Origin: Hoeflea sp. IMCC20628
GTDB lineage: Bacteria; Pseudomonadota; Alphaproteobacteria; Rhizobiales; Rhizobiaceae
Length of the DNA: 64,000 nucleotides
Direction: 5' to 3'
NCBI RefSeq assembly: GCF_001011155.1
Contig: NZ_CP011479.1
Coordinates: 824,501-888,500, forward strand
Shown: in pieces, positions 32,637 to 42,754 of the stretch
How positions within the stretch are numbered: the first letter of the stretch is position 1
Layout of the letters: each line of letters opens with the position of its first letter
Notes under the pieces: generated by a model
The model's database searches: none
What the model was told of the DNA's origin: nothing
Seen by the model: the letters and a program-made list of their open reading frames with translations, nothing else
Position numbers and translations under genes: made by a program

Positions 32637-34298
32637 CTATTTTTTCACACCGGTGCCTGCGATCTGCGACATTGTCCGCGTCGGGGTGATGGCCTCGGGA
32701 TCGAGCTTGACCTCGATGATCGCAGGCAGGCCGGAGGCGCGGGCGCGCTCGAAGGCCGGTGCGAAATCCGCTGTTGTCTCCACGGTTTCGCCATGGCCGC
32801 CGAAGGCACGGGCATAGGCAGCGAAATCCGGATTGGTCAGTGTCGTGGCGCTGATACGGCCGGGATAGTCACGCTCCTGATGCATGCGGATGGTGCCGTA
32901 GATGCCATTGTTGACCACCACGGTGATGATCGGCAACTGGTGGCGTACCATGGTGGCGAATTCCTGGCCGTGCATCAGGAAGCAGCCGTCGCCGGCAAAA
33001 CAGACCACCAGCCGGTCCGGAAACGCCTGTTGGGCACCAACTGCGCCGGGGACGCCATAGCCCATGGTGCCGGATGTGGGGGCCGCCTGGGTGGCGAAGC
33101 CGCGGAAGCGATGGAAGCGGTGGACCCAGGTGGCGTAATTGCCGGCGCCATTGGTCATGATCGCGTCTTCGGGCAGGTTTTCCTCCAGCCAGTTGACGAT
33201 CGGTCCCATCTGTACCGGGCCGGGACCGGTTTCGGGCGGCGTTGACCAGGCGAGGTAGGAATCGTGCATGGCCTTGACGCGCGCGGCGCGGCTCGCAGGC
33301 ACCGCGTTGCCGATGGTCAGCAGGCTGGCGGCAAAAGAGGCCGGGTCGGCATTGATGGCGACTGTCGGCTTGTAGACACGGCCGAGTTCGGAGGAATCGG
33401 CGTGGACATGGACCAGCGGTTGCTTGGGGTAGGGGGTGTCCATCAGCGTGTAGCCCGATGAAGGCATTTCCGAGAACCGGCCACCGAGGAGGATCACCAG
33501 GTCGGAATTCTTGATCTCGTCAGCCAGCGCGGGGTTGATGCCGATGCCGACATCGCCGGCATAGGCCGGGTGAAGATGATCAAACAGCATCTGGCGGCGG
33601 AGCGAGACGCCGACCGGAACGCTGGCGCGGCTGGCGAATTCCTGGACTTCGTGGACCGCTTTTTCGGTCCAGCCGGAACCGCCCAGGATCATCACCGGAC
33701 GCTCGGCGCTTGCCAACCGGTCTTCCAGTTCGCCCAGTTCAACGGCGCCGGGGCGGGTGGCCACCTTGGTGTATCGTTGCGGCACGACGGGATTTTCGAC
33801 CATCTGGCGCAGCATGTCCTCGGGCAGCGACAGCACCACCGGGCCGGGACGACCGGAGGTGGCGATGGCAAAGGCGCGGGTGATGAATTCCGGGATCCGC
33901 GCCGGATCATCGATCTCGCCGACCCATTTGGCAAATTCGGTAAATGCCCGGCGGTATTCGACTTCCTGGAAGGCTTCGCGTTCGCGGGCGTCGCGCTGCA
34001 CCTGGCCGATGAACAGGATCATCGGGGTGGAATCCTGCCGCGCCACATGCAGGCCGGCAGATGCATTGGTGGCGCCGGGGGCGCGGGTGACGAAGCAGAT
34101 GCCGGGTTCGCCGGTAAGCTTGCCCCAGGCATCGGCCATCATTGCGGCGCCGCCTTCCTGGCGGCAAACGGTGACGCCGATGTCGGAATCGATCAGCGCG
34201 TCGAGCACGGCAAGGTAGCTCTCGCCAGGCACGCAATAGAGTTGGCGAACGCCATTGGCTTTCAGCGAGTCGACAATGAGTTGGCCACCGGTCTTCAT
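32637..34298 (-). CDS. Thiamine-diphosphate-dependent enzyme (acetolactate-synthase-like)
   Basis: 553 residues with the three ThDP domains. The cofactor-activating Glu is in VCRQEGGAAMMADAW (~residue 47). The central domain contains RPVMILGGSGW. The C-terminal domain has the ThDP/Mg motif GDGCFLM with the NNG about 26 residues later. Overall it resembles acetolactate synthase large subunits and related decarboxylases. No small subunit is present, so branched-chain amino-acid synthesis is unlikely. It overlaps by four bases the end of a CaiB-type CoA-transferase gene. That recalls the formyl-CoA transferase/oxalyl-CoA decarboxylase pair, but its sequence is not Oxc-like. Substrate unknown. 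Confidence 0.85.
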   Translation of the reverse strand: MKTGGQLIVDSLKANGVRQLYCVPGESYLAVLDALIDSDIGVTVCRQEGGAAMMADAWGKLTGEPGICFVTRAPGATNASAGLHVARQDSTPMILFIGQVQRDAREREAFQEVEYRRAFTEFAKWVGEIDDPARIPEFITRAFAIATSGRPGPVVLSLPEDMLRQMVENPVVPQRYTKVATRPGAVELGELEDRLASAERPVMILGGSGWTEKAVHEVQEFASRASVPVGVSLRRQMLFDHLHPAYAGDVGIGINPALADEIKNSDLVILLGGRFSEMPSSGYTLMDTPYPKQPLVHVHADSSELGRVYKPTVAINADPASFAASLLTIGNAVPASRAARVKAMHDSYLAWSTPPETGPGPVQMGPIVNWLEENLPEDAIMTNGAGNYATWVHRFHRFRGFATQAAPTSGTMGYGVPGAVGAQQAFPDRLVVCFAGDGCFLMHGQEFATMVRHQLPIITVVVNNGIYGTIRMHQERDYPGRISATTLTNPDFAAYARAFGGHGETVETTADFAPAFERARASGLPAIIEVKLDPEAITPTRTMSQIAGTGVKK

Positions 34299-35518
34299 GG
34301 GCGTGGTCCTTTGGATTTGATGGATTCAAGTTCGGCCAGCACCTCATCGGTGTGTTCGCCCAGACGAGGGCTTGGCCGGTCATAGTGAAGCGGTGAGGCC
34401 GGAAGAATGATCGGCGCGCGCACCGAAGGAATCTCGGTTCCGGCCTGATCGGTCAGATCCATCCGCAGCCCGCGCGCGATGGCCTGCGGGTCGTCGAACA
34501 TCTCGGCGATATTGTTGATTGGCCCGGCTGGCACGGCATTGGCCTCGCAGGCTTTTAGCATATCGACCTTGGTCCATGTGCTCATCTGGGCAATGATCTC
34601 GGTACGCAGCCGCACGCGGTGGGCAACGCGGGACGGGTTGGTCTGGAACTCCGGATCGGCGCCGAGTTTGGTGGCGCCCAACAGCTTGCAGAAACGCTGG
34701 AACTGTCCGTCATTGCCGACGGCGATGATGATGTGGCCGTCAGCGACCGGGAACACCTCGTAAGGGGCGATGTTCATGTGGGCGTTGCCCATCTGGACCG
34801 GAGCGACACCCGAGACCAGATAGTTGAGGTTCTGATTGCCGAGGACTCCGGCCTGGGTGTCAAACAGCGCCATATCGATCATCTGGCCTTCGCCGGTCTT
34901 CTCGGCGTGGCGCAGCGCCGCCTGAATGGCGATCACCGAATAGAGCCCGGTGAAAATATCGGAAATGGCGACGCCGGCCTTTTGCGGCTCGCGGCCGGGT
35001 TCACCGGTGATCGACATCATGCCGGCCATGGCCTGGATGATGAAATCATAGCCGGCGCGCGGCGCATAGGGTCCGGTCTGGCCGAAGCCGGTAATTGACA
35101 AATAGACGAGTTTCGGATTGGCAGCTTTCAGGCTGTCATAATCGAGACCGTATTTCTTCAACCCGCCGACCTTGAAGTTTTCGAGCACCACATCGGCAGT
35201 GGCGATCAGGTCGCGGGCGGTCTGAGCTCCCTCGGAGCTGGCGATGTCGAGTGTGATCGAGCGCTTGCCGCGGTTGGCGGAGTGGTAATAGGCGGCGGAC
35301 AGGTTCTCGCCATCTGCACCGGTGACAAAGGGAGGGCCCCAGCGACGGGTGTCGTCACCGCCTTCGGGGTGTTCGATCTTGATCACGTCGGCGCCGAGAT
35401 CGGCGAGCAGCTGTCCGGCCCAGGGACCGGCCAGAATGCGTGCCAGTTCAATGACGCGGACGCCGGCAAGCGGCGCGGGCGCTGCGTCTGAAGGGGCTGC
35501 GGTCTTGGAATCAGACAT
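34295..35518 (-). CDS. Class III CoA-transferase (CaiB/BaiF family)
   Basis: 407 residues. Family motifs are GVRVIELARILAGPWAGQLLADLGADVIKIE at the N-terminus, NRGKRSITLDI, and GVAISDIFTGLYSV with the catalytic Asp expected at this position. The length is normal. It transfers CoA between carboxylic acids; the acids cannot be deduced. Its stop overlaps the start of the ThDP enzyme, so the two probably act in one degradative pathway in which an acid is activated to a CoA thioester and then cleaved or decarboxylated. Confidence 0.9.
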   Translation of the reverse strand: MSDSKTAAPSDAAPAPLAGVRVIELARILAGPWAGQLLADLGADVIKIEHPEGGDDTRRWGPPFVTGADGENLSAAYYHSANRGKRSITLDIASSEGAQTARDLIATADVVLENFKVGGLKKYGLDYDSLKAANPKLVYLSITGFGQTGPYAPRAGYDFIIQAMAGMMSITGEPGREPQKAGVAISDIFTGLYSVIAIQAALRHAEKTGEGQMIDMALFDTQAGVLGNQNLNYLVSGVAPVQMGNAHMNIAPYEVFPVADGHIIIAVGNDGQFQRFCKLLGATKLGADPEFQTNPSRVAHRVRLRTEIIAQMSTWTKVDMLKACEANAVPAGPINNIAEMFDDPQAIARGLRMDLTDQAGTEIPSVRAPIILPASPLHYDRPSPRLGEHTDEVLAELESIKSKGPRP

Positions 35519-35727
35519 CGGATGCGCTCGCCGCTGCCCGTGAGGTCAGCTTCAAGAATGTGCCGAGGTTATCGCACGTGAAAAGATCGAAAATAGGACC
35601 AGCCCTCCGGTTAGTGACTGTTTGTTAGCAGGTTTCTGTGGAGCCTGTCACGCGCGCAACTGAGACGTTTTAGCGCGGCAATGCGGGCCGGTTCACGGGG
35701 CTCTGGGTGGTCCTGGTTCGACTGTGT

Positions 35728-36666
35728 TCAGACCGGGCCGGGCAGGGCATTGTCAAGCCAGGTGGCGAAATCGGCCATCGACTGGTCGCGGTTGATTTCG
35801 TTTAGTGTTTCGTGCCGGGTCTTGGGCAGGATTTGCAGTGTGACGTTGGTAAGTCCGACCTTGCGCATCTGGCCGGCAAGCCATGTGATCGCCGCGCCCT
35901 TGTCTGTCGCCGGGTCCTCCGCGCCGCCGGTCAGATGGACCGGCAAGTCCTTGGGCAATTGCACCAGCCTTGCTTCGGAGCCGCCTGTGTAGATCAGGTC
36001 AAACACGTCCCGCCACATGCTGACAGTGGCGTCCCAACCGCAGAGCGGATCGGCGACATAGAGATCGACTTCCGCCGCATCATGGCTGAGCCAGTCGAAA
36101 TCGGTACGCCGGTCCGGCATGGCATTGGCCCAGGCCTGAAAGGTGAGTTTGGGCAAAATCGCGCTTGGGGTGTCGGAGCCCTTGAAGAATGCTTCGATGG
36201 CCAGGAAGCCCTGGCCGGCGCGTCCGGCGAGCCCGGCGTTGAAATTGGAATTCCATACTGCAAGCGCGGCGCTGGCATCGGGGTGCCGTTCGGCGAAATT
36301 CAACGCCACCAGACCGCCCATTGAATGGCCGAAGGTGACGACCGGCAAGCCGGGATGGCGTTTTCCAATCAGCGCGTGAATGGCGGCGACATCGGCAATC
36401 GCCTTCTCAGCCCCATCCTTGGCTGCAAAGGCGCCGGGGATGGCATCGGGCGCACGGGTGGCGCCATGGCCGCGGTGGTCATGGACATAGACATGAAAAC
36501 CGCGCTCAGCCAGGAACTTGGCAAAGCGCTGGTAGCGCGCCGCGTGTTCGGCCAGGCCGTGGTTGATCTGCACCACGCCACGGGGCTGACCCTCGGCTGG
36601 CATGTGCCTTACAGCAAGCTCCGCGCCGGTCGGGCTCGAAACGGTAAAGGGTGAGAAATTGCTCAT
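35728..36666 (-). CDS. Alpha/beta hydrolase, monoacylglycerol-lipase/lysophospholipase-like
   Basis: 312 residues. Motifs are VVQINHGLAEHAARYQRFAKFLAERGFHVYVHDHRGHG (oxyanion-hole HG region), the nucleophile elbow FGHSMGG, the acid region VHLTGGAEDPATDKG, and the catalytic His in KTRHETLNE. This matches the Hydrolase_4/PldB group, which hydrolyses monoglycerides or lysophospholipids in the cytoplasm. No signal peptide is seen. It is a single gene with ~200 non-coding bases on each side. Confidence 0.9.
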   Translation of the reverse strand: MSNFSPFTVSSPTGAELAVRHMPAEGQPRGVVQINHGLAEHAARYQRFAKFLAERGFHVYVHDHRGHGATRAPDAIPGAFAAKDGAEKAIADVAAIHALIGKRHPGLPVVTFGHSMGGLVALNFAERHPDASAALAVWNSNFNAGLAGRAGQGFLAIEAFFKGSDTPSAILPKLTFQAWANAMPDRRTDFDWLSHDAAEVDLYVADPLCGWDATVSMWRDVFDLIYTGGSEARLVQLPKDLPVHLTGGAEDPATDKGAAITWLAGQMRKVGLTNVTLQILPKTRHETLNEINRDQSMADFATWLDNALPGPV

Positions 36667-36895
36667 GCAGCATTGGCCATGGCCGGGGCATGGAAATCAA
36701 GAGGGGGTGAGGAGCGATCACCAGATGAAGCCATCAGCAACGGGGAGTGCCGGCAAGTTTCGAGCCTATTTTGGCGAAATCACCGGATGATAACGTGCTT
36801 TCGGAGTGTCGCTTCATCGGCTGCCCTAAAATCGGCGGGTTGCCCTTGCTGGAAAAATCGCTAGTTGAGGGGCAACAAGCCATGGAGTGCACAGC

Positions 36896-37126
36896 GTGAG
36901 CGATCTGACCCTGACCCAAGCCATCGACAATATCTACACGTCGATCAAGAACGACAATGAAGAGCTTGACATCCATATTGCCGCGCTCAAGGCCACCATG
37001 GCGCGCGAAGGCGTCAAGGAAGCCGAGTTCGAACCCGGCAAGCTGGCGCAGTCCAACCGTCAGGGCCGCAAGATCATGCAGTCCTATTTCCGCAAGAAGG
37101 GCGTGGCCGTCACTTTCTCGGCCTGA
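36896..37126 (+). CDS. Conserved-looking small hypothetical protein (76 aa)
   Basis: Starts with GTG 36896, chosen because TGGAGTG lies eight bases upstream. The sequence is hydrophilic and helical: LTLTQAIDNIYTSIKNDNEELDIHIAALKATM, then a basic C-terminus, QSNRQGRKIMQSYFRKKGVAVTF. No cysteines, signal peptide or membrane segment. The charged layout and end (SYFRKKGV) suggest a nucleic-acid- or protein-binding role, but I do not recognise the family. Confidence 0.7.
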   Translation: MSDLTLTQAIDNIYTSIKNDNEELDIHIAALKATMAREGVKEAEFEPGKLAQSNRQGRKIMQSYFRKKGVAVTFSA

Positions 37127-37276
37127 GCCGGATTTGGCTGCGACTGAGCCTTGTCCTTGACGCTGACGCGGAGGGGCCTTTCGGAGCTCTCTTCGTCTTT
37201 TGCTGACAGATGACCCGCGAACGGCAACATCGGCGGCCAGGCATCTGAAGGGTTTCCTTTTGTCCCGTAACGACTA

Positions 37277-39034
37277 ATGTTTCCGCCTGAGCAGGGTGTG
37301 ACGGTGGATCTGCCGTCCGGACATTTTGGGACAACCCGATTGGAAACCGAAGATCCGATTGACGGCGGGGAACAGGGCGCAGCGTCTGGCGATGACCGGA
37401 GACGGTCAACGGCGATGACCGGCGGGGCCTCGCAGGGACGCCGCTTTCATGGCGGATCGGCGATGATCGTGTTTGTACTTGGTGTTGCCTGCGGCATTCC
37501 AGCGGCGATTTTCATGCCGGGCTTTCTCTCCGAACACGGCTCGGTTGTCCTCGGGATCGTGCTCGGGGCGCTCTTGTTTGTCACCGTCGTGTTGTCTTTG
37601 GTGTTTGTGTTCCGCCAGCCGCTGTGGCGCTGTTTGTTCCAAAGGACCGAGATCGAAGTCACAAGATTTGCCGGGCCGCTGGCCGATGTGGCGCGCTTTG
37701 CGGCCGGTCAGAAGGTCGAGGAAGCCACAAATGCTGCGCGGGATTTTGCCGAGATCGTGCTGGCACGTTACGCCTGGGTTTCGACCCGGCGCTGGCTGAT
37801 CGCCTCGATCACCGGCCTGATTGCAGCAATGGCGGCGCTGGCGGGTTCTGCGCTGCTGTTCGAGCAGAACAAGTTGTTAAGGGCGCAATCGGGTCTGCTG
37901 ACGGAGCAGAACCAGCGTATTGATATTCAGAATGCGTTGATCGACACCCAGATCCAGTTGGCGGAAGCTGAACGCAGCGCCCAGATCGGACCGGAAGTGG
38001 TGGAAATCGGTGCGTTGATCGGAGCCGAACGGCAGACATTTCTCGATGGTGGCGGCAATATCGAGAACTTTGGTCTCTTCAATCTCAGCAGTTCCACGCG
38101 CGGGCGCATCATCGCGGCAAGCCTGGTGGCGCGGCCCTATCGTTACCTGGCGCCATCCAATGCAAACCCACGCGACGCTGAAGGCCTGATCGTCACTGCG
38201 CTTGCCCAGCGGCGCGACGCGTTGGCCGATCCATCGGAGTTCGACAGTCAACAACAGGTGCGCACCGACACCAAGCGGCTGGTCGACCGGCCGGTCAGCC
38301 CGGAGCGCGGCGATCTTCTGACGATGATGTCAGCCAACTCCATTCTCGATACCGAGGCGCTGACATTTTTGGGCGCGGATTTTTCCTTCGCCGAATTCCG
38401 CCGCGAGCTGGCCGGCGGGCTCTCAATGCGGCATGCACGGCTGGCATATGCTGATTTTTCCTGGACCCGGATGGTCGGGAGCCAGTTCGGCGCGGCGCAG
38501 CTTGACCTGGCGCGAATTGAAAACGCAGTTGTGCGCGGCACGAATTTCTCGTCACTTCCGGCGGATGAGGTGGCCGAGCCTTTCAGCGCGGACGGTTTCG
38601 ACTATCTTCCGACCCGTATGACCGGGGTGAGTTTTAGAAACAGCATCATTTACAACACTGCTTTCGCTCGCATCCAAGCGATTGCGCCGTTGTTTGATGG
38701 CGCAGTGGTTGCAATGGCCGACTTCACCGGTGCGTCGATTGCCGCGTCGAGTTTTCGCAACGCCATAATCATTGAAAGCAATTTCGAGGGCGCCAGCCTT
38801 TTGTCGATGGAGTTGGAAGGCGCGATCGTGTTTGACCAGACTTTTCTTGAAAAGCTCAAGCAAGCCGCCGCGCCAGGAACCTTCGTGGCCGAACGCTGGC
38901 AGCTGACGCCCATCTCGGCAGGAGAGGTCGCCGACCACCCGCTTCATAACGAAATGACCGTTCAAGTGCCTGAAAGTGCCTATGTCGGAATTCAGGCCTG
39001 GCGCATCAGCCGGGTTGAGCAAACGTCCGACTGA
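37277..39034 (+). CDS. Membrane-anchored pentapeptide-repeat-like protein
   Basis: Up to 585 residues. A low-complexity N-terminus is followed by two adjacent transmembrane helices (MIVFVLGVACGIPAAIFM and VVLGIVLGALLFVTVVLSLVFVF), a cytoplasmic helical region and a third helix (LIASITGLIAAMAALAGSALLF). A coiled-coil-like stretch comes next (EQNKLLRAQSGLLTEQNQRIDIQNALIDTQIQLAEAERS). The C-terminal third has divergent pentapeptide A(D/N)LXX-type repeats: TFLGADFSFAEF, YADFSWTRMVGSQFGAAQLDLARIENAVVRGTNF, and MADFTGASIAASSFRNAII. Similar proteins are known but uncharacterised. ATG 37277 lacks a good ribosome-binding site; ATG 37415 is an alternative. Function unknown. Confidence 0.78.
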   Translation: MFPPEQGVTVDLPSGHFGTTRLETEDPIDGGEQGAASGDDRRRSTAMTGGASQGRRFHGGSAMIVFVLGVACGIPAAIFMPGFLSEHGSVVLGIVLGALLFVTVVLSLVFVFRQPLWRCLFQRTEIEVTRFAGPLADVARFAAGQKVEEATNAARDFAEIVLARYAWVSTRRWLIASITGLIAAMAALAGSALLFEQNKLLRAQSGLLTEQNQRIDIQNALIDTQIQLAEAERSAQIGPEVVEIGALIGAERQTFLDGGGNIENFGLFNLSSSTRGRIIAASLVARPYRYLAPSNANPRDAEGLIVTALAQRRDALADPSEFDSQQQVRTDTKRLVDRPVSPERGDLLTMMSANSILDTEALTFLGADFSFAEFRRELAGGLSMRHARLAYADFSWTRMVGSQFGAAQLDLARIENAVVRGTNFSSLPADEVAEPFSADGFDYLPTRMTGVSFRNSIIYNTAFARIQAIAPLFDGAVVAMADFTGASIAASSFRNAIIIESNFEGASLLSMELEGAIVFDQTFLEKLKQAAAPGTFVAERWQLTPISAGEVADHPLHNEMTVQVPESAYVGIQAWRISRVEQTSD

Positions 39035-39126
39035 TCATTTTGGCAGGTTTGGCGCGCCATCATTGCCCTCGCGCTCCAATTCGCATAGACAGCGGACAAC
39101 AATCCAAATCATGTCTGGAGCGCATC

Positions 39127-40776
<1,650 letters not shown>

Positions 40777-40807
40777 AAGCCTGCCGGTTTCTGATGCGCC
40801 AATGATC

Positions 40808-40833
40808 AACCAGGCCTTGACTGGCCTGGTTTT
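40808..40833 (+). terminator. Rho-independent terminator of ettA
   Basis: AACCAGGCC and GGCCTGGTT form a perfect 9-bp stem with a 6-base loop, running into TTTT. Confidence 0.85.
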
Positions 40834-40840
40834 GGCGGAG

Positions 40841-40869
40841 TTGAATTGCATTGCCGTGCGCAGTACAAT
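40841..40869 (+). promoter_or_regulatory. Sigma70-type promoter of the toxin-antitoxin operon
   Basis: TTGAAT at 40841-40846, a 17-base spacer and TACAAT at 40864-40869, about 21 bases before the antitoxin start and just after the ettA terminator. The region also contains AATTG...CAATT arms that could be an antitoxin operator. Confidence 0.6.
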
Positions 40870-40889
40870 TGGCGTAAAGGAATGCTGCG

Positions 40890-41138
40890 ATGATCACCCT
40901 CGACCTGCCGAAAGACCTCGAACAACTGCTTGACCGCTTTGCCAAAGACCTTGGCATAAGCAAGGAAGATCTGGCTTTGCGCGCGATCAAGGATCGGGTC
41001 GAGGATCTCGAAGACCTGGCAATCGGCGAGGCAGCGATCGCCAATGATGATGGCGGACGTATCCCTCTGGCCGACATTGTTGCGGAATTCAGTGACGGCT
41101 CGGACGAGAACGGAAATCCGCTGCACGCAGCCGAATGA
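40890..41138 (+). CDS. RelB/RHH-type antitoxin
   Basis: 82 residues after an AAAGGA ribosome-binding site. The N-terminus, MITLDLPKDLEQLLDRFAKDLGISKEDLALRAIKDRVEDLEDL, has the beta-strand/two-helix pattern of a ribbon-helix-helix DNA-binding protein. The acidic C-terminus (DIVAEFSDGSDENG) is the usual toxin-wrapping tail. Its TGA overlaps the toxin ATG. It should neutralise the toxin and repress the operon. Confidence 0.85.
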   Translation: MITLDLPKDLEQLLDRFAKDLGISKEDLALRAIKDRVEDLEDLAIGEAAIANDDGGRIPLADIVAEFSDGSDENGNPLHAAE

Positions 41139-41401
41139 CCTGGGCGGTCTCGTTTACCAAATCAGCGCGGAAGCAACTCTCAAAACTCAGTCCGGCGGAT
41201 CGCAACCGGGTTTTGAAGTTTCTCAATGAGCGGGTTGTGGGCCATCCCGATCCTCGCGAACTTGCCAACCGATTGCAGGGAAAGAGTGTGGAGCTTTGGC
41301 GGTTCCGCGTCGGAGACCTGCGGCTTATCGTGCAGATATCAGGGGGGCTGATGACCGTTGTGGTCATCGAGATAGGCCACCGCAGGGAGATTTATCGTTG
41401 A
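41135..41401 (+). CDS. RelE/ParE-superfamily toxin
   Basis: 88 residues, start overlapping the antitoxin stop (ATGA). Motifs are VSFTKSARKQLSKLSPADRNRVLKFLNERV, LANRLQGKSVELWRFRVGDLRLIVQI and VVVIEIGHRREIY, the standard RelE fold with basic and aromatic residues near the C-terminus (RFRVGDLR, HRREIY). RelE relatives cleave mRNA at the ribosome, while ParE relatives target gyrase. The RFRVGDLRLI pattern favours the RelE side. The stop codon overlaps the TTG start of the dehydrogenase that follows. Confidence 0.9.
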   Translation: MTWAVSFTKSARKQLSKLSPADRNRVLKFLNERVVGHPDPRELANRLQGKSVELWRFRVGDLRLIVQISGGLMTVVVIEIGHRREIYR

Positions 41402-42078
41402 CCACAACCCTCATCACCGGAACCAATCGCGGCATCGGGCTTGAACTCGCCAATCAGGCGTTGGCCAAGGGCTGGACGGTCTATGGCTCGGCGCGGACTG
41501 TCGTCGCCGATCCCGACGCGCACATCTGCGAGCATCCAAAATTTCATGATCTCAAGTTTGATGTCACCGACCACGCGGCGGTGCGGGCGGCTGCGGCCAG
41601 TGTCTCGGAACCCATCGATATCCTGATCAACAATGCCGGCAGCATCGGGCCCGCGCGGCAATCGACGCTGGATATGGATTTTGACGGCTTTGCCATGACG
41701 CTTGCGGTCAACACGCTGGCGCCGCTGGCGGTGAGCCAGGCCTTTCTGCCGCATCTCAAGCGCAGTGCCAATCCGCGTATTCTCACCGTCTCGTCGGTGA
41801 TGGGCAGCCTGTCGCATGCCAAGTCTGACCGGATCGCCTACCGGGCCTCGAAGGCGGCAGTCAACAAGGTGATGCAGGGGCTGGCAACCGATCTCGAACC
41901 GATGGGCATTGCGGTGGCGATGCTGCACCCTGGCTGGGTGCGGACCGACATGGGCGGGCAGGCGGCTGACATAGATGTGGTCACCAGTGCCGCGGGGATT
42001 CTCAAAATCGCTGAGGGCCTGACGCTTGAGGGCACGGGGCAATTCTACAACTGGGACGGCTCCTCGCTCGATTGGTGA
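41398..42078 (+). CDS. Short-chain dehydrogenase/reductase coupled to the toxin gene
   Basis: About 226 residues from TTG 41398, which overlaps the toxin stop (TTGA) and has an AGGGAGA ribosome-binding site inside the toxin gene. Cofactor motif TGTNRGIG, structural ILINNAG, catalytic Ser in VSSVMGS and the YRASK Tyr-Lys pair are all present, so this is an intact classical SDR using NAD(P)H. The C-terminal part, GWVRTDMGGQAADID, is typical of C-factor/CsgA-like SDRs. Substrate unknown. The ORF is open further upstream but that part lies in the toxin gene. Confidence 0.88.
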   Translation: MTTTLITGTNRGIGLELANQALAKGWTVYGSARTVVADPDAHICEHPKFHDLKFDVTDHAAVRAAAASVSEPIDILINNAGSIGPARQSTLDMDFDGFAMTLAVNTLAPLAVSQAFLPHLKRSANPRILTVSSVMGSLSHAKSDRIAYRASKAAVNKVMQGLATDLEPMGIAVAMLHPGWVRTDMGGQAADIDVVTSAAGILKIAEGLTLEGTGQFYNWDGSSLDW

Positions 42079-42216
42079 GGCGCCACCTGACCGGGGAAGC
42101 TGCTTCTCTTTGGTTCCGTTCAGGACGCTTTTCAATCGCTGCATGGGCCGTTTTGTGGCATCCTTCCGGTGACGGCCGCCACACGGTGCGGTGGCCGCAA
42201 TCCGAGGAGGGAAGTC

Positions 42217-42660
42217 ATGAGACAACTTTTTGTAGCGATGGGTCTTTCGCTGGTTCTGGCGGCGGGATCGGCTGGAGCTGGTGAAACCCCTTCGGCGCCG
42301 GGCGCCAAAGTGTTCTTTGACGGTCTCGCTGATGGCGACATTGTCAAAAGCCCGCTCATGGTCAAGTTTGGCATCGAGGGCATGGAAGTCGCTCCAGCCG
42401 GAACCGAGATGGACAACACCGGACATCACCATCTCTTCGTCGACCGCCCGCTGCTGGGTGAAGGCCCGGATGGTGCAGACGAGCTTGATGCCAATATCCC
42501 TGCCGATGAGAACCACATCCATTTTGGCAAGGGGCAGACCGAAACGACACTTGAGCTCGCGCCCGGCAGCCATACGCTGCAGATGGTCCTCGCAGACAAG
42601 GATCACATTCCGCACAATCCGCCTGTCGTCTCAGATCAGATCACCATCACTGTCGAGTAG
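42217..42660 (+). CDS. Exported DUF4399-domain protein
   Basis: 147 residues from ATG 42217, behind a very good GAGGAGGGAAG ribosome-binding site. The signal peptide ends AGSAGA before GETPSAPGAKVFFDGLADGDIV. The mature part is a DUF4399-type beta domain: VKFGIEGMEVAPAG, a His-rich NTGHHHLFVD, IHFGKGQTETTLELAPGSHTLQMVLADKDHIPHNPPVVSDQI. It is likely periplasmic. The repeated His residues could bind metal. Function of the family is unknown. Confidence 0.85.
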   Translation: MRQLFVAMGLSLVLAAGSAGAGETPSAPGAKVFFDGLADGDIVKSPLMVKFGIEGMEVAPAGTEMDNTGHHHLFVDRPLLGEGPDGADELDANIPADENHIHFGKGQTETTLELAPGSHTLQMVLADKDHIPHNPPVVSDQITITVE

Positions 42661-42701
42661 ATGGATCAGGTCGCCCGGCTTGTGCCGGGTCCACACTCTG
42701 T

Positions 42702-42721
42702 CAGCCCAAAGCTTTGGGCTG
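42702..42721. terminator. 20-bp perfect palindrome between convergent genes
   Basis: CAGCCCAAAGCTTTGGGCTG has no unpaired centre. In RNA it could fold into an 8-bp hairpin. A second small stem (CCCGGC-TTGT-GCCGGG) lies just upstream. It sits between the converging DUF4399 and periplasmic-protein genes and may act as a bidirectional terminator. Confidence 0.5.
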
Positions 42722-42754
42722 GCTTGAAAAGGCGCAGAAAAGCGCAGTGCCGGA

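Noticed and set aside
32637-34298. Calling the ThDP enzyme oxalyl-CoA decarboxylase because of the neighbouring CoA-transferase
   Set aside because: Its sequence resembles acetolactate-synthase-type enzymes and lacks similarity to Oxc that I can recognise; only a general call is justified.
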